Source: Chroococcidiopsis sp. TS-821 (GTDB lineage Bacteria > Cyanobacteriota > Cyanobacteriia > Cyanobacteriales > Chroococcidiopsidaceae). Taken from it: 64,000 bases of DNA. The translations under genes were made by a program, and so were the position numbers. Of this stretch, positions 35,561 through 44,497 are shown piece by piece (position 1 is the first letter of the stretch; each line of letters starts with the position of its first letter). The DNA lies in contig NZ_MVDI01000002.1 of assembly GCF_002939305.1 (NCBI RefSeq), positions 434,001-498,000 on the forward strand, given 5' to 3'. Under the pieces are notes generated by a model. That model saw only the letters and a program-made list of their open reading frames with translations. It did no database searches and was not told the origin of the DNA.

Positions 35561-36465
35561 ACGAGGCTAATTCTTATCCACTAGTTAGTGTAATTATTAA
35601 CAACTATAACTACGGTCGCTTTCTACCTGAAGCAATAGATAGTGTTTTAGCTCAAACATATCCTAACATTGAAGTTATCGTGGTCGATGACGGCTCAACA
35701 GATGGTTCACCTGAAGTTATTGCACGTTATCAAAATAAAATCATTCCTGTTCTGAAAAAGAATGGCGGACAAGCATCAGCTTTCAACGCAGGATTTAAAG
35801 CGAGCAGAGGTGAGATTATCTGCATGCTTGATGCTGATGATGTATTTATTCCAGAGAAAGTTACAAAAATTGTCAATATATTTCACCAATTTCCAGATAT
35901 TGGTTGGTGCTTTCATCGCTTAAGATTTGTAGACGCAAAGACTGGGGAGTATATCAAGCTTAGTCGTGAGAGTGGTACGCGCCAATGTGACTTTAGAGCG
36001 CAGCTAAGAAATGATGGACGTCTTTCATTTTATAGTCCAGCCACTTCTGGTTTGTGTTTCGGGCGATCGCTGTTGCAGCAAATCCTACCTATGCCTGAAG
36101 TTATCAGAATTACCAGTGATAACTATTTAAAAATAGCAGCAGCCGCCCTCAGTAAAGGATATTTTCTTGATGAACAGCTTGCTTTATTGCGATTGCATGG
36201 TAGTAACAACTATACTGAAAAACCTAATAAACAACACTTAGTATCAAAAGTTGCCATTCTGACAGCATACAATTTACGTAACGAGTGGCCATTTTTAGCA
36301 AAGTATACAAATAAACTTTTCTCGCGCGGTCTTGGCATCATCTGGAGAACAGGAAAATTAGAGGCAGACCTCCAACAAGTAATAAAAAACTATATTTCTA
36401 ACGTTTCATTAAAGGACAAAGTTAATATAAATGCACGAGCTATTTATCATTTTATCAGAGCATAG
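35557..36465 (+). CDS. Family 2 glycosyltransferase
   Basis: A 302-residue GT2 protein (VSVIINNYNYGRFLPEAIDS, VIVVDDGSTDGSPEVI, IICMLDADDVFIPEK). It is translationally coupled to the preceding paralogue through an ATGA overlap. The catalytic N-terminal half is more similar to that neighbour than the C-terminal acceptor half, as expected for divergence in acceptor specificity. Confidence 0.82.
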   Translation: MNEANSYPLVSVIINNYNYGRFLPEAIDSVLAQTYPNIEVIVVDDGSTDGSPEVIARYQNKIIPVLKKNGGQASAFNAGFKASRGEIICMLDADDVFIPEKVTKIVNIFHQFPDIGWCFHRLRFVDAKTGEYIKLSRESGTRQCDFRAQLRNDGRLSFYSPATSGLCFGRSLLQQILPMPEVIRITSDNYLKIAAAALSKGYFLDEQLALLRLHGSNNYTEKPNKQHLVSKVAILTAYNLRNEWPFLAKYTNKLFSRGLGIIWRTGKLEADLQQVIKNYISNVSLKDKVNINARAIYHFIRA

Positions 36466-36570
36466 CAATTCTCAAAAAAATCAAATATGGAAATATTAGT
36501 TGATAGAAATGATACCGATGCATGAGACCTGATTCATAAATCATCTGTTCGTAAAATCAGGAGGTGGATT

Positions 36571-37857
36571 TTGAGAATTGAAACAGCCAAGTTTTTAGAA
36601 AGATTAGAGTGGTTATTTGCTTTCTTTGTTCTGCAATTAGCTTCAGGGAGTTTAATTAGAAATGTATTCCTAAATAACGTTCAAGACCGCACAGCAGGGC
36701 TTGCAACAGACCATCCCATAATGCAAGCAATTTGGTTGTGTATTTACGTCATTTCAGTGAGTCTAGTCCTAGCAAGACCCCGCGAACTAATTGTTGTACT
36801 TCAAAGAGAGAAACTTCTGCTTCTCTTAGTAGGACTTGCCCTATTCTCATATTACTGGTCTGCACTTCCTGCAATTACAATTCGTCGCGCTTTTGCTTTA
36901 GTTGGAACAACTTTTTTTGGCATATACCTAGTTACAAGATACAATTCTAGCCAAATTCTTAAACTTTTTGTATGGACACTGAGCATAGGTGCAATACTTA
37001 GCCCTATAGTATCTTTAGGATTTCCTAGCATAGGAATCTCTCCGGAAGGCGGCTGGCAAGGTTTTTATATGCATAAAAACCTCATGGGTCGTCTTATGGG
37101 TTTGAACGCAATCTTTTTGCTGCTTCTCATTCCTTCGACCAACTCAAAAAAGCACCGTCGGTTCATGTGGGCTGGTGTCATACTTTGTAGTTTGCTGGTT
37201 TTTCTTTCAACGTCTAAAGGAGCATTAGTAACATTCTTTGCATTACTAATTTTGTATTATTTATATAAATCATTACAGTGGAGATACACTGTTGCTATAC
37301 CTTTTTTTATCATTGCAGTATTAATAGGTGCAGTTTTAGCTCTACTTATTATAGGAAACTTAGAAACTATAGTTGTTGATATTTTGGGTAAGGATTTGAC
37401 ATTTACTGGGCGTACTATCCTATGGGAGTACGTCTTACAAATGATTCAGCAACGTCCAATCTTAGGATATGGGTATCAAGGATTTTGGAGAGGATTAGAT
37501 GGTCCTTCGGCATTTGTTTTAGACGCTGTTAACTGGGCAGTTCCGCACGCACACAATGGTTTTTTAGATTTAACGCTTAATTTAGGTATTGTTGGATTAT
37601 CTATCTTTATTCTCTCATTTTTAATGAGTACTATTCGAGCACTCAGATGGTTGCGCTTGACAAAAAAAGTTGAAGATCTTTGGCCTTTACTTTCTCTCTC
37701 TGCTACGCTGCTATATAACGTAGCAGAAAGCACTTTGCTAGAGCGTAATCATATTTTATGGATACTCTATGTGGTTACAGTTTTTGCAAGACCTGCTAGT
37801 TATAAGCAATCTGTAAAACCTAGATACAGCAAGCCAGTAACTACATTAGCTAGATAG
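36571..37857 (+). CDS. O-antigen ligase/polymerase-family membrane protein (Wzy/WaaL-like)
   Basis: A 428-residue polytopic protein with about 10-12 transmembrane helices and the family's conserved region PHAHNGFLDLTLNLGIVG (His in the periplasmic loop), preceded by GRTILWEYVLQMI. It probably polymerises lipid-linked repeats (Wzy) in this EPS locus. The start is TTG 36571, supported by AGGAGGTGG at 36559-36567, one of the strongest ribosome-binding sites in the window, 6 bases upstream. Confidence 0.82.
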   Translation: MRIETAKFLERLEWLFAFFVLQLASGSLIRNVFLNNVQDRTAGLATDHPIMQAIWLCIYVISVSLVLARPRELIVVLQREKLLLLLVGLALFSYYWSALPAITIRRAFALVGTTFFGIYLVTRYNSSQILKLFVWTLSIGAILSPIVSLGFPSIGISPEGGWQGFYMHKNLMGRLMGLNAIFLLLLIPSTNSKKHRRFMWAGVILCSLLVFLSTSKGALVTFFALLILYYLYKSLQWRYTVAIPFFIIAVLIGAVLALLIIGNLETIVVDILGKDLTFTGRTILWEYVLQMIQQRPILGYGYQGFWRGLDGPSAFVLDAVNWAVPHAHNGFLDLTLNLGIVGLSIFILSFLMSTIRALRWLRLTKKVEDLWPLLSLSATLLYNVAESTLLERNHILWILYVVTVFARPASYKQSVKPRYSKPVTTLAR

Positions 37858-37953
37858 AGAAAATCATTGTCAAATTCTTATCTACTTAATGTTAATGTTG
37901 CTTTCAGTACTCATTCCTAATGCTTATTACAAAATGATGGAGCTATCAAATAT

Positions 37954-38877
37954 ATGGTAATGCCTAATTTTTTAGTTATAGGTGCAGCTAAAGCAGGAAC
38001 AACTGCTCTTTATAGCTATCTCAATCAGCATCCGCAGGTATTCATGAGTCCAGAAAAAGAACCACATTTTTTTGCTTTTGAAGGTGAAAAAGTAAACTTT
38101 AATGGAACAGCAGGTGCAAAAGAGTGGTTGAACCGTACAGCCATTACAGATATTAATATTTATCAACAGCAATTTCGTGAGGTATCGAAAGAAATAGCTA
38201 TTGGAGAAGCTTCTGCTTTGTATTTATATATTCCTAAAGCCGCAATCCGAATTCAGTATCACATACCAAAGGTAAAGCTAATTATAATCTTACGCAATCC
38301 AGTCGAAAGAGCTTACTCCGCATTTATTTTTCAAAAACGAGATGGGCTTGAACCTGATTTCGACTTTGCTCAAGCACTCAAAGCAGAAAAATCAAGAATC
38401 GAAAATAACTGGGTACCGATTTATTACTATCAAGATATGGGCTTTTATTATCATCAAATTAAACGCTATTTCGACTTGTTTCCTCAAGAGCAAATTAGAG
38501 TTTATCTTTATGATGATTTTACTGCAAATCCTACACAAATATTACAAGATGCATTTCGATTTTTAAATGTAGACGATACTTTTATACCTAATACGTCAAC
38601 TAGACATAATGTTTCAGGAATTCCTAAAAGCAAGGCATTGCATGAATTTCTAAGAGCAGAAAATCATCCAGTTAAAACTGTTCTCAAGCCACTCATACCA
38701 AAAAAAATACGCCGCGATGTCATGCTCAAACTACACAATAATAATTTAGAGAAAGCACCTCCTCTTGCACGAGAAATTCGTCAACAACTAACCGATATGT
38801 ACAGAGAAGATATTTTAAAATTACAAGACCTTTTACAGAGAGATTTATCGAGTTGGTTAGTTGATAAGAAAGGTTGA
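37954..38877 (+). CDS. PAPS-dependent sulfotransferase, copy 1
   Basis: A 307-residue protein with the 5'-phosphosulfate-binding loop FLVIGAAKAGTTALYSYL and the 3'-phosphate motif LRNPVERAYSAFIFQ. The family moves sulfate from PAPS to a carbohydrate hydroxyl. Two paralogues of near-equal length follow at 38976 and 43631. In a Wzx/Wzy-type locus they are best read as enzymes sulfating the exopolysaccharide at different positions. There is no signal peptide, so it acts in the cytoplasm. Confidence 0.85.
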   Translation: MVMPNFLVIGAAKAGTTALYSYLNQHPQVFMSPEKEPHFFAFEGEKVNFNGTAGAKEWLNRTAITDINIYQQQFREVSKEIAIGEASALYLYIPKAAIRIQYHIPKVKLIIILRNPVERAYSAFIFQKRDGLEPDFDFAQALKAEKSRIENNWVPIYYYQDMGFYYHQIKRYFDLFPQEQIRVYLYDDFTANPTQILQDAFRFLNVDDTFIPNTSTRHNVSGIPKSKALHEFLRAENHPVKTVLKPLIPKKIRRDVMLKLHNNNLEKAPPLAREIRQQLTDMYREDILKLQDLLQRDLSSWLVDKKG

Positions 38878-38975
38878 GCAGTTTACTTGATAACCTTAAC
38901 TTAACTTTTTAACAATAACTCAAAAATAACTATATTTATAAGGAAATTAAGTCTTTAAAGGAGATAAATAACAAC

Positions 38976-39866
38976 ATGACAATGCCAAACTTTCTTGTTA
39001 TTGGAGCAGCTAAAGCAGGAACAACTGCACTATATTACTATCTTAAGCAACACCCTCAAATATATATGAGTCCTGAAAAAGAACCAAAGTTTTTTGCACT
39101 AGAAGGAGATAAGTTAGATTTTCGAGGACCAGGCGATCGCGAGAACATCTGTAAAAGTGCCATCACCACTATTGAAGCATATCGTCAGCTATTTAAGGGA
39201 GTAACAAACGAAATTGCTATTGGTGAAGCTTCTCCATTATATCTTTATAGTCCTAAAGCTGCCCAATGTATTAAAAAATATATACCAAACGCCAAGCTAA
39301 TAGCTATTCTGAGAAATCCAATAGAGCGAGCTTACTCTGGGTATATTATGCATGTACGAGAGGGAAGAGAAACAGCAAAAAACTTTGCTGAAGCTTTACA
39401 GCAAGAAGAAACTAGGATACAGAATAACTGGGGATGGGGGCATTACATTAATGTAGGATTTTACTACACTCAACTCAAGCGTTATTTAGAGCTTTTTGAT
39501 AGAGAACAAATTAGAGTATATCTCTATGAAGATTTAAAAGCAAACCCGATTAATTTAGTACAAGATATTTTCAGATTTCTTGGTATTGATGACACATTTT
39601 TACCTGATACTTCATTAAAATATAATGTAGCTGGCGTGCCTAAAAATGAAACAATAAAAGCAGCTATAAAAAATTTTAATGCTGTTAAGCCTGCAATAAA
39701 TTTTTTGCTTCCAGATAAAGTGCGTCATTATGTCAGAAGCAAAATCTTTGAAAAACCGCCAGCACTTCCACAAGATATTCGTCAAAACCTTATTGAAGTT
39801 TATCGGCAGGATGTTTTGAACCTGCAAAATTTCTTGCAAAGGGATCTATCCCATTGGTTGCAGTAA
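38976..39866 (+). CDS. PAPS-dependent sulfotransferase, copy 2
   Basis: A 296-residue paralogue beginning MTMPNFLVIGAAKAGTTALY with 3'-phosphate motif LRNPIERAYSGYIMH and the shared ending LLQRDLSxW-like FLQRDLSHWLQ. It lies 98 bp after copy 1 in the same direction. Conservation of both PAPS motifs argues that it is active. Divergence in the middle region suggests a different acceptor. Confidence 0.85.
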   Translation: MTMPNFLVIGAAKAGTTALYYYLKQHPQIYMSPEKEPKFFALEGDKLDFRGPGDRENICKSAITTIEAYRQLFKGVTNEIAIGEASPLYLYSPKAAQCIKKYIPNAKLIAILRNPIERAYSGYIMHVREGRETAKNFAEALQQEETRIQNNWGWGHYINVGFYYTQLKRYLELFDREQIRVYLYEDLKANPINLVQDIFRFLGIDDTFLPDTSLKYNVAGVPKNETIKAAIKNFNAVKPAINFLLPDKVRHYVRSKIFEKPPALPQDIRQNLIEVYRQDVLNLQNFLQRDLSHWLQ

Positions 39867-40062
39867 GTGTAGTAGATGTATAAGATTAGGCATGTAAAAT
39901 ATGATGTGAGCTTGCCACCGACACAATTATTAATGCTAGCTTCAACCTCTACGGCTACATTAGAGTTTCTTGAAGCTATATAGGATTATACAAATAGCTG
40001 AGTCATGAATAAGTTATTACTACTCTATGCAAAAATTTTACGTAAAAGGGAAAGACTAACGA

Positions 40063-41241
40063 ATGTCTAGCGAAAAGCCCACTGTGCTGATTTACCGAGA
40101 TTGGTTGTTACCGCCTTCGGAAACATTTGTTTTAGCACAGGCAGAAGCTCTAGAGCGCTTTACTCCTTACTATATAGGTTCCCGCTTAATCAAAGATGGT
40201 TTGCGCACTCCTTCAGAAAGAACATTACTGTTAAATGAAAGAAGTCCGCTTGGTTGGATGCGCGAAGCTTGCTTCAAGATTGCTGGCTTCGCTCCTACTT
40301 TAGTGGCTCCTGCTAAAAGACTAAATCCACTACTTATTCATGCTCATTTTGGTATAGGTGGTAGCTTAGCCTTACCGCTAAAACGCTATCTTCAAATTCC
40401 AATGATAGTGACCTACCACGGTTATGAAGAAATGATTGCTGATGAAATTGCGCAAAAATCATATTTTAGCTATCGGCAATATATGCAGCGTAGAGAAATC
40501 CTCAAGCAGGAAGTTAGTTTATTTCTAACTGTATCGCAGCAATCAAAAGAATATCTTTTACGGCAAGGATTTCCATCAGATAAAATTGTGGTTCACTACA
40601 CTGGTATAGATACAGAAGTATTTCAAGCAGATCCATCAATACAACGCGAACCTATTGTTTTATTTGTAGCCCGTTTAGTCGAAAAAAAAGGCTGTGAGTA
40701 CTTAATTCGAGCTATGAGCAAAGTACAGGCATTACAGCCTGAATTGGAATTAGTGCTAATTGGTGATGGAAAACTGCGTTCTTCTCTAGAGGCTATGGCA
40801 AAAGCCAGCCTACACAAATATCGTTTTCTTGGCGTACAGCCTCCAGAAGTTGTCAAGGATTGGATGAATCGAGCTAAGATATTTTGCGTTCCTAGTATCA
40901 CGGCCACAACAGGCGAAGCTGAAGGTTTTGGAATGGTATTTGCAGAAGCACAAGCAATGGGGCTTCCAGTGGTTAGCTTTGCAAGCGGTGCAATTCCTGA
41001 AGCTGTTGCTCATGGCGAAGTTGGATTTTTAGCAACTGAGCGCAATTGGGAAGAACTCGCGAATTATCTTCTGTTACTAGCTCAAAATGAAGATTTATGG
41101 CATCGTTTCCATACGTATGGTCCTCAACGCGTTCGTAATTTATTTGATGTGCGAAAGCAAGCACGTTTGCTCGAGGATATTTATCAACAAGTATTGAAAA
41201 ACAAAAATAAAAACTTAAGTATAGCTGCGCTATCGTCCTAA
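40063..41241 (+). CDS. Family 4 glycosyltransferase
   Basis: A 392-residue GT-B retaining enzyme. The N-terminal acceptor domain holds LIHAHFGIGGSLALPL. The C-terminal donor domain has ARLVEKKGCEYLIRAM and the E-x7-E motif EGFGMVFAEAQAMGLPVVS. It likely transfers an NDP-sugar to the growing repeat unit. A 196-bp AT-rich gap separates it from the sulfotransferases. Confidence 0.85.
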   Translation: MSSEKPTVLIYRDWLLPPSETFVLAQAEALERFTPYYIGSRLIKDGLRTPSERTLLLNERSPLGWMREACFKIAGFAPTLVAPAKRLNPLLIHAHFGIGGSLALPLKRYLQIPMIVTYHGYEEMIADEIAQKSYFSYRQYMQRREILKQEVSLFLTVSQQSKEYLLRQGFPSDKIVVHYTGIDTEVFQADPSIQREPIVLFVARLVEKKGCEYLIRAMSKVQALQPELELVLIGDGKLRSSLEAMAKASLHKYRFLGVQPPEVVKDWMNRAKIFCVPSITATTGEAEGFGMVFAEAQAMGLPVVSFASGAIPEAVAHGEVGFLATERNWEELANYLLLLAQNEDLWHRFHTYGPQRVRNLFDVRKQARLLEDIYQQVLKNKNKNLSIAALSS

Positions 41242-41413
41242 TTTAAGTTCTGTAATTCAGAGGACAAAGAGGTATCTCTAAAAGATTAAAAAGTAACATA
41301 AAAACTGAAAATTTGAAGAATTGATTTCTATTGAGCTAAAAAAGTTGTTTTTAGAAAAATATATTTTGTAAAAATATTTCTTAAGACTTAGTTGATGAGA
41401 TGGAAACAACAAT

Positions 41414-42469
41414 ATGAAAAAAGTTTCTGTAGTTATTCCAGTTTATGCGGCTGAAAAATATATTGCAGATGCTGTGCAATCTGCTCTAGGACAATCCTAT
41501 CAGAATTTTGAAATTATCCTTGTTGATGATGGAAGTCCTGACGCAAGTATTGAGATTTGCAAGCAGTTTACAGATCCTCGTATCAAAATTGTTCGTCAAA
41601 ATAATCGAGGTGCTTCAGCAGCAAGAAACAATGGAATTCGCCATGCACAAGGCGAGTATATAGCTTTTCTAGATGCCGATGATACTTGGGTACCGGAGAA
41701 ACTAGAAAAGCATATCAACCATTTAGAAACTTCACCTGATGTAGGTGTGAGTTTCAGTTATTGCACCTTTGTTGATGAAGATGGCAAATCACTAGGTCTT
41801 TATAATGCTACTGAATATAAAGTCATTACTCCAGGAGCCATACTGTGTCGCAATCCGATCGCAAATCCCTCCTGTTTAGTAACGCGACGACAAGTACTCG
41901 AAGAAATTAAATTTCAGCAAGAAAGGAATGGAATTGTCGAAGATTGCTACTTTGACGAAAGCCTGCGCCAATCAGAGGATGCTGAATGCTGGTTCCGCAT
42001 TTGCGTAAAGACAAACTGGAAATTCGAAGCAATTCCCGAACTTTTGGCAACATACAGATTGCACTCAGTAGGTAATTCAGCTAATCTCCTAAACACCCTA
42101 GACTCTTGGAATCAGATGACCGAGAAAGCACGACTTTACGCTCCACAAGAAATAGCCGAGTGGGAACAGCCGGCCATGGCTTACACTTTAAGGTATTTAG
42201 CACGTAAAGCAGTATCAATGAGCGATGGCTCAATGGCAGTGAGTCTGAGTCATAAAGCTATATCTACACACTGGCGAATTTTGTTAGAAGAACCTCGCAG
42301 GACACTCGTTACCTTAACTGCTGCTTACTTACTTTGTCTCTTACCTCAGCCTTTTTATCTTGGAATCAAAAAGCTAGGATTGAAAGTTATTAGCACTAGT
42401 CAGCAACGGCGTATTCTTAAAGATCAGTTCAGACGAAAGTCGCAAACTATTGTTAGTTCTGGCTCTTGA
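41414..42469 (+). CDS. Family 2 glycosyltransferase
   Basis: A 351-residue GT2 enzyme (VVIPVYAAEKYIADAVQSAL, IILVDDGSPDASIEIC, YIAFLDADDTWVPEK with D-A-D-D metal site). A C-terminal extension of about 90 residues includes a hydrophobic segment (TAAYLLCLLPQPFYLGIK) that may anchor it to the membrane. It belongs to the same EPS assembly set, 54 bp before the GT26 gene. Confidence 0.82.
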   Translation: MKKVSVVIPVYAAEKYIADAVQSALGQSYQNFEIILVDDGSPDASIEICKQFTDPRIKIVRQNNRGASAARNNGIRHAQGEYIAFLDADDTWVPEKLEKHINHLETSPDVGVSFSYCTFVDEDGKSLGLYNATEYKVITPGAILCRNPIANPSCLVTRRQVLEEIKFQQERNGIVEDCYFDESLRQSEDAECWFRICVKTNWKFEAIPELLATYRLHSVGNSANLLNTLDSWNQMTEKARLYAPQEIAEWEQPAMAYTLRYLARKAVSMSDGSMAVSLSHKAISTHWRILLEEPRRTLVTLTAAYLLCLLPQPFYLGIKKLGLKVISTSQQRRILKDQFRRKSQTIVSSGS

Positions 42470-42523
42470 GCAAATGTAAATTCGATACACAGATCGCCGT
42501 ATTATGAAAAGGGAACAGTCTTT

Positions 42524-43291
42524 ATGAGAATAAACCTCTGTGGAGTCAAAATAGATAGAATTACGCTGGATGAAGCAGTAGATTTAATTGTAAATCATGC
42601 TGTTCTCAATAACGAGCCAGAATATGTAGTTACACCAAATGCCCAACATATTCTCTTATTACAAGATGACTCTCATTTTAGCGAAATTTATGCCAATGCC
42701 TTCTTAGTGGTAGCCGATGGAGTGCCACTTGTATGGGCATCGCAGTTATTAGGAAAGTCCCTCCCAGGACGCGTCAACGGTACAGACTTATTTGAGCAAC
42801 TCTGCAAGGTAGCTGCAGAAAAAGGATTAAGAGTATTTTTGCTGGGTGGTCGCCCTCAAGCTGCAGAACATGCAGCAAAGCTTTTACAACAAAGGCATCC
42901 TGACTTAAATGTTGTGGGTACTTATTGTCCGCCGTACGGTTTTGAAACAGACCAAGAAGAGCTTGTAGCGATCAATGCAAAAATTCGAGCAGCAGCACCT
43001 CATTTATTATTTGTAGGGCTTGGAGCACCTAAACAAGAGTACTGGATGTATCATAATTATCAAAAAATCGGTGTCCCCATTTCAATCGGTATAGGTGGCA
43101 GCTTTGAATTAGTGTCCGGTTTAGTACCTAGAGCACCAATATGGATGCAGAAAACAGGTTTGGAATGGTTTTTCCGCTTACTGGCTGAACCACGTCGTCT
43201 CTGGAAGCGTTATATACTCGGAAATCCACATTTTGTCTGGTTAGTCTTCAGACAATGGCTAAGCCAATCACTATCAGAGAAAACATCATAA
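42524..43291 (+). CDS. WecG/TagA/CpsF-family (GT26) glycosyltransferase
   Basis: A 255-residue GT26 protein: RINLCGVKIDRITLDEAVDL, VTPNAQHILLL, RVNGTDLFEQL, RVFLLGGRPQAAEHAAKLL and LLFVGLGAPKQEYWM. The family includes UDP-N-acetylmannosaminuronic acid and ManNAc transferases that act on undecaprenyl-linked intermediates at the membrane. It probably adds the second sugar of the repeat unit. Confidence 0.88.
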   Translation: MRINLCGVKIDRITLDEAVDLIVNHAVLNNEPEYVVTPNAQHILLLQDDSHFSEIYANAFLVVADGVPLVWASQLLGKSLPGRVNGTDLFEQLCKVAAEKGLRVFLLGGRPQAAEHAAKLLQQRHPDLNVVGTYCPPYGFETDQEELVAINAKIRAAAPHLLFVGLGAPKQEYWMYHNYQKIGVPISIGIGGSFELVSGLVPRAPIWMQKTGLEWFFRLLAEPRRLWKRYILGNPHFVWLVFRQWLSQSLSEKTS

Positions 43292-43630
43292 TGCGGTCGT
43301 TACAGTTGAATAGGTTGTAGCTAAAAAGCAAACTCTGAAAGGAAAACTGATTTTTATTAGTTTAAGCACAATAGTTGTCATAGATACAGTGAGATCGCCA
43401 GTTACTGCAAAGTCATATCTGCTCCACTGCTAGCACTGAACACTGACTTAAGTATAAATTGTTATGAAACAAGAGATTTTTGTGTCATTAAGTAGTTTTG
43501 CTGTAATGCTTCTATTTAAGTTACGAAAATCCGGTTGCAATTAACTGTTAGTTACCTTAATAGCACTCTATTTCTTACTGATTACTCAGTACAAACCAGG
43601 CAACATAAGATAATAAGGATATCAGAACAT
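43292..43630. other. 339-bp AT-rich intergenic gap
   Basis: Between the GT26 gene and the third sulfotransferase no gene, terminator or promoter could be supported. An upstream open frame from 43535 runs into the sulfotransferase, but its first 32 residues do not match its paralogues. Confidence 0.35.
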
Positions 43631-44497
43631 ATGTCAATGCCTAATTTCCTGATTATAGGAGCACAGAAAGCTGGAACCTCTTCGCTTTACTACTATCTGA
43701 AACAACACCCACAAATATACATGAGTCCCATTAAGGAGCCTCATTTCTTTACATATGAAGGTGAGAAAGTCAATGAATCCTTTTCTGTCGTCAATAATAT
43801 AGAAGACTACCAAAAACTTTTTCAAGATGCACCCAAATCAATGATGAAGGGAGAAGCATCTCCTTCATACATTTATGCTCCTAAGGCTGCAGAGCGAATT
43901 AAACATTATATACCTGAAGCTAAACTTATAGCTATTCTTCGTCATCCAGCAGAAAGAGCATATTCCAACTTTTTGCATGCTATCCGAAATGACCAAGAAC
44001 CACTTAAAGACTTTAGACAAGCACTTCGAGAAGAAGAAACTCGGATTCGCGATCGCTCTGTTCTTCTATGGCACTATAAATCTAAGGGATTCTACTACAA
44101 GCAACTGAAGCGCTACCTCGATCTATTCGATCGCTCTCAGATTAAAATTTGTTTGTATGAGGATTTGAATACCAATCCTGCAGGTGTACTTAAAGATCTG
44201 TTTGAATTTTTAGCAGTTGATTCATCCTTTGAAGCAGACGTATCCCGTAAGTATAATGTATCTGTTGTTCCTAAAAATCCACTTCTTGGATCTTTAATAA
44301 AGAATTTTAAGTCAGTGAAACCCATAATGAAAAATCTCCTACCAGATGGAGTACGCCACTATATAAGAAGCAAAGTTTTCGATACACCACCCCCGATTTC
44401 ACCTGAGTTGCGCAAACAGCTCGTAGAAGAATACCGTGAAGATATTCTGCAAATGCAAGAACTACTAGGACGAGATCTTTCAGGTTGGCTAAAATAA
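43631..44497 (+). CDS. PAPS-dependent sulfotransferase, copy 3
   Basis: A 288-residue paralogue from ATG 43631 (MSMPNFLIIGAQKAGTSSLY), chosen because it aligns with the other two copies. The 3'-phosphate motif is LRHPAERAYSNFLHA. It is separated from copies 1 and 2 by three glycosyltransferase genes, so the triplet is not a simple tandem array. It is the last gene of the EPS block before a 1.5-kb non-coding stretch. Confidence 0.83.
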   Translation: MSMPNFLIIGAQKAGTSSLYYYLKQHPQIYMSPIKEPHFFTYEGEKVNESFSVVNNIEDYQKLFQDAPKSMMKGEASPSYIYAPKAAERIKHYIPEAKLIAILRHPAERAYSNFLHAIRNDQEPLKDFRQALREEETRIRDRSVLLWHYKSKGFYYKQLKRYLDLFDRSQIKICLYEDLNTNPAGVLKDLFEFLAVDSSFEADVSRKYNVSVVPKNPLLGSLIKNFKSVKPIMKNLLPDGVRHYIRSKVFDTPPPISPELRKQLVEEYREDILQMQELLGRDLSGWLK

